In this document: one piece after another, positions 24,397 to 32,886 of the stretch
How the letters are laid out: every line of letters begins with the position of its first letter
Numbering within the stretch: position 1 is the stretch's first letter
Source: Streptomyces cyaneogriseus subsp. noncyanogenus
Lineage (GTDB): Bacteria; Actinomycetota; Actinomycetes; Streptomycetales; Streptomycetaceae
NCBI RefSeq assembly: GCF_000931445.1
Contig: NZ_CP010849.1
Location: 5,952,001 to 6,016,000 of the forward strand
DNA: 64,000 nt
Reading direction: 5' to 3'
The notes under the pieces: model-generated
Database searches by the model: none
What the model saw: the letters and a program-made list of their open reading frames with translations, nothing else
What the model was told of the DNA's origin: nothing
Translations under genes and position numbers: made by a program

Positions 24397-25253
24397 GCTG
24401 CGGCCTCTCCTGCCAGTCTTCCGAGCAAACGTGCAGACTCTTCCGGGGTCAGCGCCTGCGAGCGCAGCTTGCCATACCGCAGGCTGAAGGCACTGACCTG
24501 GGCAGGATCGGTCACTACGGACCCCACCTCCTGCGACTCGACATACCCGAACTGGCGGTGTTCTGCCGTCTCCAGTACCACGAAGCCACCGTTGAGACCA
24601 GGGTGAAAACCGTGGGCAGCGGGCATGACCTGGATGATCACGTTGCGCAACTGCCCCAGCGTCGTCAAATGACGGAATTGCTCTCGCATTACCTCGTCGT
24701 CCCCGACGGGGTTGGTGAGCGCCGTCTCGCCGACCACGAACGACAACTCAACGATGGGGGAGCGGGTGAGCAACTGCTGACGACTCAGACGAGCCTCCGT
24801 GTGGAAATCGATCACCTCGTCATCCAGCGCCGGGCAATGGGCCGTGAACAGGGCTCGGGCATACGCCTCGGTTTGCAGAAGTCCGGGGATCAGAAGTGGG
24901 TCGTAGGAGAAGCGACTTACCGCGTCGACCTCGATCGAGGCGAAGTCCTGGAAGAAGCTCGGCAACTTGGCCCGGTCCACCTCCTCCTGGAGCACCCGCA
25001 ACGCCCCGCCCGCCTTCAACACCCGCTCCGCCGCCTCCGTGAACGCGGTCTTGGCCGGTCGCCGTCCTTGCTCCACCGAGGCGACCTGCTCCACCGAGTA
25101 GCCGATGGCATCCGCGAGGGCCTGCTGGGTGAGTCCGGCCCGCTCGCGGAAGAGGCGGACCAGTTTGCCGTAGGCGCTCCACACCGCGGGATGCTCCCTG
25201 CCCGGTGAACGTCGGCCCGTCGTCCGGCACTCGCGCTCGTCCGCCCTGCCCAT
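24393..25253 (-). CDS. XRE-family regulator with DUF5753 domain (WhiJ-like)
   Basis: 286 residues from ATG 25253. Helix-turn-helix at about 30-75: LVRLFRERAGLTQQALADAI, GYSVEQVASVEQGRRPAK. The rest is DUF5753: DPLLIPGLLQTEAYARALFT, ARLSRQQLLTR, LSFVVGETAL and VIIQVMPAAHGFHPGLNGGF, with FGYVESQEVG near the end. Family members occur in many copies per Streptomyces genome, each with a DUF397 partner, and affect sporulation and secondary metabolism. Co-translated with the DUF397 gene through ATGA. Upstream 25254-25493 holds its promoter; no other gene seen there. Confidence 0.92.
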   Translation of the reverse strand: MGRADERECRTTGRRSPGREHPAVWSAYGKLVRLFRERAGLTQQALADAIGYSVEQVASVEQGRRPAKTAFTEAAERVLKAGGALRVLQEEVDRAKLPSFFQDFASIEVDAVSRFSYDPLLIPGLLQTEAYARALFTAHCPALDDEVIDFHTEARLSRQQLLTRSPIVELSFVVGETALTNPVGDDEVMREQFRHLTTLGQLRNVIIQVMPAAHGFHPGLNGGFVVLETAEHRQFGYVESQEVGSVVTDPAQVSAFSLRYGKLRSQALTPEESARLLGRLAGEAAA

Positions 25254-25493
25254 GGCGCCTCCTGCCTGCCGCAGTGTTCCGTGCCGTCCTCAACGAGCCG
25301 GCCGTCGACCGGTCGCGGACCCGGAGGCGTACAGATGCCGTACCAACCCGTACGGCGGCCGTACCTTGCCGCCGGGTGGCAACTCGACCTCAACCGCGGC
25401 GTCCACGTGACGGGAAGGGGCACGGCTGTGGCGCGGGGAGGAGAGGATGCGGCGGAAATCCGAGGCCGCCCGTGCCCCGGCGACCCCGGCCCC

Positions 25494-26618
25494 TCAGTCG
25501 AAATACGACTCCAGCTCCCCCCGCCGCCGCACGTCCAACGTCGCGCAGTGGAAGGAGCCGCCGAACGGGGCGTAGTGGAGGAGGTCGCAGGGGATGGGTT
25601 CGAAGCCCCATTTCTCCAGGGCGCGCAGCATGCCGGTGTGGTGGCGTTCGGCGATCACCCGTTTCTCGTCGACCATGAGGACGTTCATGCTGAGCCACTT
25701 GCCGCACAGGGACGTGACCTTGAGCAGGTGCTCGTCGATGGGGTCGGGTTCGGGGGCGACCAGGATGTCCCACGAGTCGAGGACCTCGGGCAGGTGGTCG
25801 ACGTCGATGTACTCGGGGTTGACCAGGGCCTTGCCGGGGGCGAGCAGGACGAAGGTCGTGTCGATGTGCATGGGGGTGCGGCAGCGGCTCGGGATCTCGT
25901 GGACGCGGTAGCCGGGACCCAGGTGGCGGCGCAGCCAGTCGATGCCCATCCGGTTGGTGACGTTGCTGCGGGTGACGAACAGGTCGCGTCCGGCGCGGAC
26001 GAAATCGGCCGCGTCGAACACCGGCTCGAACTCGGTGAGGATGTACCGCATGGGCTCGCCGGGTCCGGGGACGCGGAAGTCGGATGCGAAGAGTTCGTCG
26101 GTGAGCTGCGGCTTCGGGGCGGAGGTCCAGCGTGCTCCGCGCCGGAAGTAGTCCTTGAGGATCGTGCGGTAGGAGTGGGTCTCGAAGTACCGGCACGGCC
26201 AGGCCATCGGCGTCTCGATGATCTCGTCGCCGATCACCAGCATGCTGTCGCGGGGACAGGTGTTGCAGAACCCGCGTGACGTCCAGTCGGGGGTGCCGAA
26301 ACGTTTCCTGTGGTCGACCGCGTCCGGGCGGGTGACGGTGACCCCCAGGGACCGCAGGAGGGCGACGAACTCGTCGAGCTCCTGCTGCGCCCGCTCCACC
26401 AGCACACGCGGGTACTTGAAGCCGGCGGCGAGCCCCTGGAGCCGTGCCGCCCAGGGCGGGATGTTGCACGCCACCACCGGATGGTTGGAGGGGATCGTCG
26501 CGCCGTCGAGGCGCCCGACGATGATCTCCTCCAGCGGGTCCCACTCGTTGTGCGAGTTCACCGGCGAGACAAGGGATTCCGCCGCGCCGCCGGGAGCCGT
26601 GGTCGAGGGGGCCGTCAT
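25494..26618 (-). CDS. Amidinotransferase (arginine:glycine amidinotransferase-like)
   Basis: 374 residues from ATG 26618. Pentein fold of AGAT/StrB1-type amidinotransferases: SPVNSHNEWDPLEEIIVGRL at the N-terminus, RDSMLVIGDEIIETPMAWPC, an Asp in FEPVFDAADFVRAG, the catalytic His in CRTPMHIDTTFVLLAPGKAL, and the nucleophile Cys about 15 residues from the C-terminus in FGGSFHCATLDVRR. The reaction moves the amidino group of arginine to an amine acceptor such as glycine or an aminocyclitol, via a cysteine-amidino intermediate. No aminocyclitol or siderophore genes lie nearby, so the acceptor is open. Stand-alone, read toward the XRE gene. Confidence 0.88.
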   Translation of the reverse strand: MTAPSTTAPGGAAESLVSPVNSHNEWDPLEEIIVGRLDGATIPSNHPVVACNIPPWAARLQGLAAGFKYPRVLVERAQQELDEFVALLRSLGVTVTRPDAVDHRKRFGTPDWTSRGFCNTCPRDSMLVIGDEIIETPMAWPCRYFETHSYRTILKDYFRRGARWTSAPKPQLTDELFASDFRVPGPGEPMRYILTEFEPVFDAADFVRAGRDLFVTRSNVTNRMGIDWLRRHLGPGYRVHEIPSRCRTPMHIDTTFVLLAPGKALVNPEYIDVDHLPEVLDSWDILVAPEPDPIDEHLLKVTSLCGKWLSMNVLMVDEKRVIAERHHTGMLRALEKWGFEPIPCDLLHYAPFGGSFHCATLDVRRRGELESYFD

Positions 26619-26903
26619 CGCGCGGGGGCCAGGGCCCGTGCCGGGGCGTCGCCGGTCCGGCACGCCGTCGCCGCCGCCGTCAGAAGGCCGGTCTGCCGCG
26701 TCACCACCATGCTCATCCGCTTTCGATTTTCGATCGCCGTTTCGACAACGTGCCGCACTCGGTACGTTACTCACGGTGGCGCGGTGGCGGCGCCCCCGTC
26801 AACCGGGCGACCGGCAGTCGGGCGTACCTCGCCCCCGGCGGCCCCCGCGCTGCTGGGGCGCGGGAGCGGGCCGGTCCGCCGGGGACGACCGGCCGGGCCG
26901 TAA

Positions 26904-27554
26904 TCAGCGGGCGGCCGTAAAGCCCTCCAGGAGCAGCGGGGCGCCGGTGCGGGCGGTGATGTCCGGGACGGTGACGTCCGGGGCGGTCTCCACCAGGGCG
27001 AGGCCCTCGTCGGTGACGTCGAGGACGCCGAGGTCGGTGATGATCCGGTGCACGCACCGTTCGCCGGTGAGGGGCAGGGTGCACTCGTCGAGGATCTTGG
27101 GGCTGCCGTCCTTGGCGGTGTGCTCCATCAGGACGATGACGCGGCGGGCGCCGTGGACGAGGTCCATCGCGCCGCCCATGCCCTTGACCATCTTCCCCGG
27201 GATCATCCAGTTGGCCAGGTCGCCGCGGGCGGAGACCTGCATGGCGCCGAGGACGGCGGTGTCGATGTGGCCGCCGCGGATCATGCCGAAGGAGAGGGCG
27301 GAGTCGAAGAAGGACGCCCCCGGCAGCACGGTGACCGTCTCCTTGCCCGCGTTGATCAGGTCGGGGTCGACCTCGTCCTCGGTGGGGTAGGGGCCGGTGC
27401 CGAGGATGCCGTTCTCGGAGTGCAGGACGACGTGCACTCCGGGCGGCAGATGGCCGGGGACGAGGGTGGGCAGGCCGATGCCCAGGTTGACGTAGGAGCC
27501 GTCGGCGAGCTCCGCGGCGGCTCGGGCGGCCATCTGGTCGCGGGTCCAGGCCAT
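26904..27554 (-). CDS. 3-oxoacid CoA-transferase, subunit B
   Basis: 216 residues from ATG 27554, whose A is the last base of the preceding stop (TGATG). Class I CoA-transferase beta subunit: GSYVNLGIGLPTLVPGHLPP, HSENGILGTG with the catalytic glutamate that forms the CoA thioester, GGHIDTAVLGAMQVSARGDL, ANWMIPGKMVKGMGGAMDLV and LPLTGERCVHRIITDLGV. With subunit A it moves CoA from succinyl-CoA to a 3-oxoacid (ScoAB or PcaIJ activity). Last gene of the 36.0-26.9 kb catabolic operon, where activation of a 3-oxo dicarboxylate or short 3-oxoacid would be the final step. Confidence 0.9.
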   Translation of the reverse strand: MAWTRDQMAARAAAELADGSYVNLGIGLPTLVPGHLPPGVHVVLHSENGILGTGPYPTEDEVDPDLINAGKETVTVLPGASFFDSALSFGMIRGGHIDTAVLGAMQVSARGDLANWMIPGKMVKGMGGAMDLVHGARRVIVLMEHTAKDGSPKILDECTLPLTGERCVHRIITDLGVLDVTDEGLALVETAPDVTVPDITARTGAPLLLEGFTAAR

Positions 27555-28309
27555 CAGGAACGCACCGTCCTCTTCTCGATCCGCTTGTCGGCGGCCTCGG
27601 CCGGGGAGAGCCCCACGACGCGCTGCACGTGGATGCCGGGCAGGTGCACCTCGTCGGGGCGCAGGCCGCCCGGCTCCACCAGTTCCTCCACCTCGGCGAT
27701 GGTGATCCGGCCGGCCATGGCGGCCAGCGGGTTGAAGTTGGCGGCGGCGCGGCGGAACACCAGGTTCCCGTGGCGGTCGCCGCGCCAGGCCCTCACCAGG
27801 GCGTAGTCGGTGGTGATGCCCTGCTCCAGGACGTGCGGGCGGCCCGCGAAGTCGCGGGTCTCCTTGGGCGGGGAGGCGACGGCGACCGAGCCGTCGGCCG
27901 CGTACCGCCAGGGCAGGCCGCCCCGCGCGACCTGGGTGCCCACGCCGGCCGGGGTGTAGAAGGCGGGGATGCCCGCGCCGCCCGCCCGCAGCCGTTCGGC
28001 GAGGGTGCCCTGCGGGGTCAGCTCCACCTCCAGTTCCCCGGAGAGGTACTGGCGGGCGAACTCCTTGTTCTCCCCGACGTAGGAGCCGGTCACGCGGGCG
28101 ATGCGCCCGGCGGCCAGCAGGACGCCCAGGCCCCGGCCGTCCACGCCGCAGTTGTTGGAGACGACCTCCAGGCCGGCCGCGCCCTGGTCGTGCAGGGCGC
28201 GGATGAGGACGTCGGGTACGCCGCTGAGGCCGAAGCCGCCGACGGCGAGCGAGGCGCCGTCGGGGATGTCGGCGACCGCTTCGGCCGCGCTGGGGCGGAC
28301 CTTGTTCAC
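27554..28309 (-). CDS. 3-oxoacid CoA-transferase, subunit A
   Basis: 251 residues from GTG 28309, sharing GTGA with the upstream SDR. Alpha subunit of the class I CoA-transferases: DGASLAVGGFGLSGVPDVLI (glycine-rich CoA site), LEVVSNNCGVDGRGLGVLLA, TGSYVGENKEFARQYLSGEL, FYTPAGVGTQVARGG and GNLVFRRAAANFNPLAAMAG. Forms a heterodimer or heterotetramer with the next product. Sequence is nearer SCOT-type than PcaI-type in the ENKEFARQ region, but substrate assignment from that alone would be weak. Confidence 0.9.
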   Translation of the reverse strand: MNKVRPSAAEAVADIPDGASLAVGGFGLSGVPDVLIRALHDQGAAGLEVVSNNCGVDGRGLGVLLAAGRIARVTGSYVGENKEFARQYLSGELEVELTPQGTLAERLRAGGAGIPAFYTPAGVGTQVARGGLPWRYAADGSVAVASPPKETRDFAGRPHVLEQGITTDYALVRAWRGDRHGNLVFRRAAANFNPLAAMAGRITIAEVEELVEPGGLRPDEVHLPGIHVQRVVGLSPAEAADKRIEKRTVRS

Positions 28310-29103
28310 GTGCGGTTGTCCTTCCAGGTGGGGGCGCCGGGCAGGACGGCGGACCAGCCGCCGTCGACGACGAGGTTGGCGCCGGTGATGTACGCGGCCT
28401 CGTCGGAGGCGAGGAAGACGGCCGCGGCGACCACGTCGTCGGGCTCCCCGACCCGGCCGAGGGGGATGTGGCGGGCGATCTCGCGCATCGGGTGGTCCTC
28501 GGCGAGCAGATCCCCGCGGGAGCCCTCGGCGTCGATCAGTCCGGGGCTGACGCAGTTGGCGCGGACGCCGTACGGGGCGCCTTCCGCCGCGAGCCGGCGG
28601 GTCAGCGCGATGACCGCGCCCTTGGAGGCGGAGTGCGCGGTGCGCCGGTTGGTGAGCGAGCCGGTCAGTCCGGCCGTCGAGCCGACGGTGAGGACGCAGC
28701 CGCGGCTGCGCACCAGATGCGGCCAGGTCGCCCGGACGGTCAGCCACACCGAGTCCAGCTCGGCGCGCAGGGTGAAGGAGAAGTCCTCGTAGGGCTGCGC
28801 GTCGACGGCCCCGAAGCGGACGGCGCCCGCGTTGGCGTAGACGATGTCGATGCCGCCGAAGGCGTCGGCGGCCTCCTCCGTCCAGGCCCGCACCGACGCC
28901 TCGTCGGTGACGTCCAGGGGGCCGGGGGTGAGCGCGGTGCCGCCCTCGTGGGCGATGAGCCGCTGGGTCTCCAGAGCCTCCTCGTGCCGCAGGTCGCCGC
29001 CGACGACGAGGGCGCCCTCGGCGGCGAAGCGCAGGGCGGCGGCCCGGCCCTGGTTGCGGGCGGTGCCCGAGATCAGCGCCACCTTCCCTTCGAGCCGTCT
29101 CAT
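28306..29103 (-). CDS. SDR-family protein with His in place of the catalytic Tyr
   Basis: 265 residues from ATG 29103, overlapping the previous stop by ATGA. Rossmann fold: ALISGTARNQGRAAALRF (TGxxxGxG in the ARNQG form), GGDLRHEEA, YANAGAVRFGAV, Ser in TVGSTAGLTGS. The active-site motif reads HSASKGA, with histidine where YxxxK enzymes have tyrosine; the lysine is kept. C-terminal VSPGLIDAEG and YITGANLVVDGGWS are normal. Coenzyme binding is likely, while normal SDR proton relay is doubtful. It may be a structural partner of the adjacent SDR or use another proton donor. Co-translated in the aromatic operon. Confidence 0.82.
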   Translation of the reverse strand: MRRLEGKVALISGTARNQGRAAALRFAAEGALVVGGDLRHEEALETQRLIAHEGGTALTPGPLDVTDEASVRAWTEEAADAFGGIDIVYANAGAVRFGAVDAQPYEDFSFTLRAELDSVWLTVRATWPHLVRSRGCVLTVGSTAGLTGSLTNRRTAHSASKGAVIALTRRLAAEGAPYGVRANCVSPGLIDAEGSRGDLLAEDHPMREIARHIPLGRVGEPDDVVAAAVFLASDEAAYITGANLVVDGGWSAVLPGAPTWKDNRT

Positions 29104-29858
29104 CCCCGCGCCTCCGCGTCCGCCAGGGCGTCGGAGACGGACTTGACGCCACCGTGCGCCGTGAGGCCGCCGTCGACCGGGATCTCGGCGCCGGTGATGA
29201 ACGAGGACTCGTCCGACAGCAGGAAGACGACCAGTGGGGCGACCTCGTCGACCGTGCCGGTGCGGCCCAGCGGGGTTTCGCGGACGTTGGCCTCGCGGAA
29301 GGCGGGCGCGGCGGAGGCGGTCATCTCGGTCTCGATGTAGCCGGGGTGGATGGTGTTGACGCGGATGCCGCGCGGGCCCAGCTCCAGGGCGGCCGTCCTC
29401 GACAGGCCCCGCAGCGCCCACTTGCTGGCGGTGTAGGCGACCGGGTAGTGGGCGGTGAGGGCCGCCGAGGAGCCGATGTTGACGATGGCGGAGCCGGGCG
29501 GCATGAGCGGCGTGAGGTGCTGGATGCCGAGCAGGGGGCCGGTGACGTTGACCGCGTGGACCCGGGCCATGTCCTCGGGGCGTACGGCCCCGACGCGGGC
29601 CCGCCAGGTGACGCCCGCGTTGTTGACCAGGCCGTGCACCTGCCCGTACGACTCCTTCAGCTCGGCGGCGAGTTCGGCCCACTCCCGCTCGCTGGTGACG
29701 TCGAGGCGGCGGCAGCCGGGCGCCTCGCGGACGTCGGTGGCGATGACGCGGGCGCCCTCCCGGGTCAGGGCCTCCGCCTCGGCGGCGCCCTGGCCGCGGG
29801 CCGCACCCGTGACGACGACGACCTTGCCCAGCAGCCGCTTGGGGTGCAGGTCGCTCAC
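29100..29858 (-). CDS. Short-chain dehydrogenase/reductase
   Basis: 252 residues from GTG 29858 (GTGA overlap with the FAH gene). Classical SDR: VVVTGAARGQGAAEAEALTR, IATDVREAPG (acidic, NAD-type), LVNNAGVTWRARV, Ser in NIGSSAALTAHYP, catalytic YTASKWALRG, NTIHPGYIETEMT, ITGAEIPVDGGLTAHGG. All catalytic residues are present. Within the operon it probably oxidises an alcohol or reduces an oxo intermediate after ring cleavage. The ARGQG loop resembles that of the neighbouring HSASK protein, so the two may derive from one duplication. Confidence 0.85.
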   Translation of the reverse strand: MSDLHPKRLLGKVVVVTGAARGQGAAEAEALTREGARVIATDVREAPGCRRLDVTSEREWAELAAELKESYGQVHGLVNNAGVTWRARVGAVRPEDMARVHAVNVTGPLLGIQHLTPLMPPGSAIVNIGSSAALTAHYPVAYTASKWALRGLSRTAALELGPRGIRVNTIHPGYIETEMTASAAPAFREANVRETPLGRTGTVDEVAPLVVFLLSDESSFITGAEIPVDGGLTAHGGVKSVSDALADAEARG

Positions 29859-30826
29859 GGCCGCTCCCGGCTGCGACGCCGGCCGGCCGGCAGGGGGACG
29901 GGCTCGGCGCCGGGGACGACGGTGTTGCGGAGGGTGCCGATGCCCTCGACGGTGAGGCTGACGGTGTCGCCGGGCTTGAGCGGCGGCGGGGTCCGCTCGC
30001 CGCGCAGGCCCCACAGCTCGGCGAGGCAGCCGCCGTTGCCGCAGGTGCCGGAGCCGAGCACATCGCCGGGCACGACGCGGGTGCCGCGGGAGGCGTAGGC
30101 GGTCATCTCCTCGAAGGTCCAGCTCATGTTGGACAGCAGGTCCTCGCCGACCACCCGGCCGTTGACCTCGGCCCTCAGCGCCAGGCGCGGGAAGCCCTCG
30201 CCGTCGCGGTACGGCTCCAGCTCGTCGGCGGTGACGAGGTACGGGCCGAGGGTGGTGGCGGTGTCCTTGCCCTTGCAGGGGCCGAGGCCCACCTTCATCT
30301 CCGCCGACTGGAGATCGCGCGCGGACCAGTCGTTGAAGACGGTGTAGCCGACGATGTGGTCGCGGGCCTGCTCGGGGGTGAGGTCGCGGCCCTCGCGCCC
30401 GATGACGGCGCCCACTTCGAGTTCGAAGTCGAGCACGGCCGAGCCGGGCGGCACGGGAACCTCGTCGCCGTGACCGTAGATCGCGTGCGGGTTGGTGAAG
30501 TAGAAGGTGGGTGCCGCGTACCACTGCGCGGGGACGCCGGACACGCCGTCCACCGACCGTCGCACACCCTCGACGTGTTCCTCGAAGGTGACGAAGTCCC
30601 GGACGGACGCGGGCTGGAGCGGGGGCAGCAGCCGTACCTGGGAGAGGTGCGGGCCGGGCGGCACGTCGAGGGCCGCCGCACCCGCGGCGAGCAGTCCGGG
30701 CAGGCCGTCGGCCCGCGCGAGCAGGTCGGTGAGGGAGGCGACGCCGGGCAGCGGACGGAGCGTGCCGTCCTCTTCCACGACGGCCACCCGGGTGCGGTGG
30801 CGGTGCTCGTACGCGGCGAAACGCAT
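29855..30826 (-). CDS. Fumarylacetoacetate hydrolase-family protein
   Basis: 323 residues from ATG 30826. N-terminal domain (about 1-70) then the FAH barrel: VRDFVTFEEHVEGVRRSVDG, FYFTNPHAIYGHGDEVPVPP, metal-binding DFELEVGAVIGREGRDL (E-x-E with later Asp), IVGYTVFNDWSARDLQSAEM, GLGPCKGKDTATTLGPYLV, and GDVLGSGTCGNGGCLAELWG. The GPCKGKD and GSGTCG features are those of the eukaryote-like FAH branch that cleaves C-C bonds in beta-diketones. Mg/Ca-dependent, cytoplasmic. It is one of two different FAH proteins in this operon, which suggests two sequential hydrolytic or hydratase/decarboxylase steps. Confidence 0.85.
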   Translation of the reverse strand: MRFAAYEHRHRTRVAVVEEDGTLRPLPGVASLTDLLARADGLPGLLAAGAAALDVPPGPHLSQVRLLPPLQPASVRDFVTFEEHVEGVRRSVDGVSGVPAQWYAAPTFYFTNPHAIYGHGDEVPVPPGSAVLDFELEVGAVIGREGRDLTPEQARDHIVGYTVFNDWSARDLQSAEMKVGLGPCKGKDTATTLGPYLVTADELEPYRDGEGFPRLALRAEVNGRVVGEDLLSNMSWTFEEMTAYASRGTRVVPGDVLGSGTCGNGGCLAELWGLRGERTPPPLKPGDTVSLTVEGIGTLRNTVVPGAEPVPLPAGRRRSRERP

Positions 30827-30949
30827 GGTGCGGCTCCTGGAGGGGGTGGGCGGGGCGGCCGAGGGGACGTGCCGCCGGGGCCGGGGGCGCGGCGGGGTTG
30901 TGCCAGGGCGATGGACAGCGCCGTCGCGCCCCGGGGTGCGGGGGGTCGC

Positions 30950-31882
30950 TCAGACCGGCGGGGCCACGAACACGCCGCGGTCGGGGTCGTTGAACGACTC
31001 CTTGGCGACCAGCTCGTTCATCGGGTTGGCGGTGCCCCACTGGTCGGTGACCTCGGGCTGGGAGAAGTCGTAGACGTGGGGGTGCCAGGTGTCCTCGTCG
31101 AGCAGTTCCAGCTCGGTGGTGTACTCGACGGTGTTGCCGTGCGGGTCGAGGAAGTAGGTGAACGTGTTGTCGCCCGCCATGTGCCGTCCGGGGCCCCAGA
31201 TCTTCCGGTAGCCGGCCCGGATGACCCGGCCGGAGCCGCGCATGTACTCGTCGATGCCGCGCATCTCGAAGGAGATGTGGTGCAGGGAGGTGTGCGGGCC
31301 CTGCGCGATGGCCATCGAGTGGTGCTGGTTGCTGATCCGCATGAAGTGCATGACCTCGCCCATGTGCGGGGAGGACAGGGTGTCCGACAGGGCGAAGCCG
31401 AGGTGGCGCTCGTACCACTCCCGGGTGCGGTTCAGGTCGGGGGAGTTGAGGACGACGTGGGACAGCTTGACCGGGATCGACTCCTTCTCCTCGATCTTGC
31501 GGTGCCGGCGGACCTCGACGTCGGCGGAGACCTCGATGGTGCGGCCGTCGACGTCGAAGAAGCGGAAGCCGTAGCCGCCGCCGGGGGTGTCGACCTTGCC
31601 GGGCTGGGAGATCAGCTGGACGCCGCCCGCGAGGAGCCGCTCGGCGAGGGTGTCCACGTCGGCCGCGCTCGCGGCCCCGTACGAGACGAGGTCCAGGCGC
31701 TTCTCCCCGGCCTTGCGCAGCCGGACGACGTACTGCTCGGGCGAGCCCTCGGCGGCCAGGAAGGCGATGCCGGAGTCCTCGGCGACCTTGGTCAGGCCCC
31801 AGACGCCCGCGTAGAAGTCGAGCTGCTTGTCGTAGTCGGGCACGGCGAGGTCGACGTGCCGCAGGTGGGTGAGCAGGCGCAT
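30950..31882 (-). CDS. VOC-family extradiol ring-cleavage dioxygenase
   Basis: 310 residues from ATG 31882; start overlaps the amidohydrolase stop by one base. Two VOC modules: 1-125 (LRHVDLAVPDYDKQLDFYAG) and 137-270 (KLSHVVLNSPDLNRTREWYE). Iron ligands of type I extradiol enzymes are in place: His142 in LSHVVLN, His201/202 in LHHISFEM, Glu253 in NTVEYTTEL. SMAIAQGP and FTYFLDPHGN are catechol-2,3-dioxygenase-like. It should open a catecholic (or hydroxylated heteroaromatic) ring next to the diol, Fe(II)- and O2-dependent. A 123-nt gap to the next gene is the longest inside the operon. Confidence 0.87.
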   Translation of the reverse strand: MRLLTHLRHVDLAVPDYDKQLDFYAGVWGLTKVAEDSGIAFLAAEGSPEQYVVRLRKAGEKRLDLVSYGAASAADVDTLAERLLAGGVQLISQPGKVDTPGGGYGFRFFDVDGRTIEVSADVEVRRHRKIEEKESIPVKLSHVVLNSPDLNRTREWYERHLGFALSDTLSSPHMGEVMHFMRISNQHHSMAIAQGPHTSLHHISFEMRGIDEYMRGSGRVIRAGYRKIWGPGRHMAGDNTFTYFLDPHGNTVEYTTELELLDEDTWHPHVYDFSQPEVTDQWGTANPMNELVAKESFNDPDRGVFVAPPV

Positions 31883-32886
31883 CAGGACAGTCCTTCCGTC
31901 AGGAGGGTGGCGGCGTTCCGGCCGCGTACGGCGTCGAAGTCGGCGTCGGACAGCCGCGCGGCGCGCAGCGCGCCGAGCGGGTCCTCGGTCCCCATGTCGA
32001 AGGGGAAGTCGGAGCCGAGCAGCACCCGGTCCGCGCCCGCCACCCGGATCAGCTCCCGCAGGACGTGCGGGTCGTGGACGAGGGAGTCGAAGTACAGCCG
32101 CTTCAGGTAGCTGCTGGGCAGGTGGGCGCAGCCGGCGCCCGCGTCGGAGCGGGCCGACCAGGCGTGGTCGGACCGGCCGATGTGGGTGGGCAGGTAGCCG
32201 CCGCCGTGCGCGGCGATCAGCTTCAGGCCGGGGTGGCGGTCCAGGGTCCCGGAGAAGATCAGATGGGAGAGCGCGACGGCGTTCTCGGTGGGCTGGCCGA
32301 CGGTGTTGGACAGGTACCACCGGTCCAGGCGCTCGTCCAGCGTGCACCCGAAGGGGTGCAGGAAGACGAGGGCGCCGGTCTCCTCGGCCCGCGACCACAG
32401 CGGCTCGTAGGCCGGGTCGGACAGTTCCCGTCCGGGGGCGTGGCTGGAGATCTCCACGCCGGACAGGCCCTGCTCCAGGGCGTGTTCGAGGGCACGGACC
32501 GCCAGCTCCGGGTGCTGGAGCGGGGCCAGGCCGAGGCCGCGCAGCCGGTCCGGGGCGGCCGAACAGTGTGCGGCCGTCTCCTCGTTGGCGAGCCGGTACA
32601 CCTTCTCCGCGGTCTCCTCGTCGGCCCAGTAGTGGTAGTGCGACGGCGACGGGCTCACCAGCTGGACGTCCACGCCCTGGGCGTCCATCGCGGCCAGGCG
32701 CACGGCCGGGTCGGTCAGCTGCGGGATGCGCTCGCCCACCATGGGCCCGTTGACGGCGAGGGCCGCGGGGCCGTTGCGGCGGGCGTCGAGCTCCCTGGCC
32801 TCGGCGTGGCCGGGCAGACCGGCCACGAGCGCCTCGATCCCGGGGAGCAGGACGTGGGCGTGCACATCGATCGTGGGGGTGGTCAC
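31882..32886 (-). CDS. ACMSD/gamma-resorcylate-decarboxylase-type amidohydrolase
   Basis: 334 residues from GTG 32886 (GTGA overlap with the monooxygenase). Amidohydrolase_2: DVHAHVLLPG (HxH), LVSPSPSHYHYWADEETAEK, FLHPFGCTLDERLDRWYLSN (third His), LIAAHGGGYLPTHIGRSDHA (fourth His), and VLLGSDFPFDMG (Asp). The HPFG, AHGGG and GSDFPFD pattern is that of the aminocarboxymuconate-semialdehyde and gamma-resorcylate decarboxylases, which remove a carboxylate from aromatic or muconic acids by a Zn/Mn site. Placed between monooxygenase and dioxygenase, a decarboxylation before or after ring opening is plausible. Confidence 0.86.
   Translation of the reverse strand: MTTPTIDVHAHVLLPGIEALVAGLPGHAEARELDARRNGPAALAVNGPMVGERIPQLTDPAVRLAAMDAQGVDVQLVSPSPSHYHYWADEETAEKVYRLANEETAAHCSAAPDRLRGLGLAPLQHPELAVRALEHALEQGLSGVEISSHAPGRELSDPAYEPLWSRAEETGALVFLHPFGCTLDERLDRWYLSNTVGQPTENAVALSHLIFSGTLDRHPGLKLIAAHGGGYLPTHIGRSDHAWSARSDAGAGCAHLPSSYLKRLYFDSLVHDPHVLRELIRVAGADRVLLGSDFPFDMGTEDPLGALRAARLSDADFDAVRGRNAATLLTEGLS

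Noticed and set aside
27629..32753. Long plus-strand open frames antisense to the aromatic operon
   Set aside because: They are low-information mirror frames caused by high GC; the minus-strand frames carry all catalytic motifs and GTGA overlaps.
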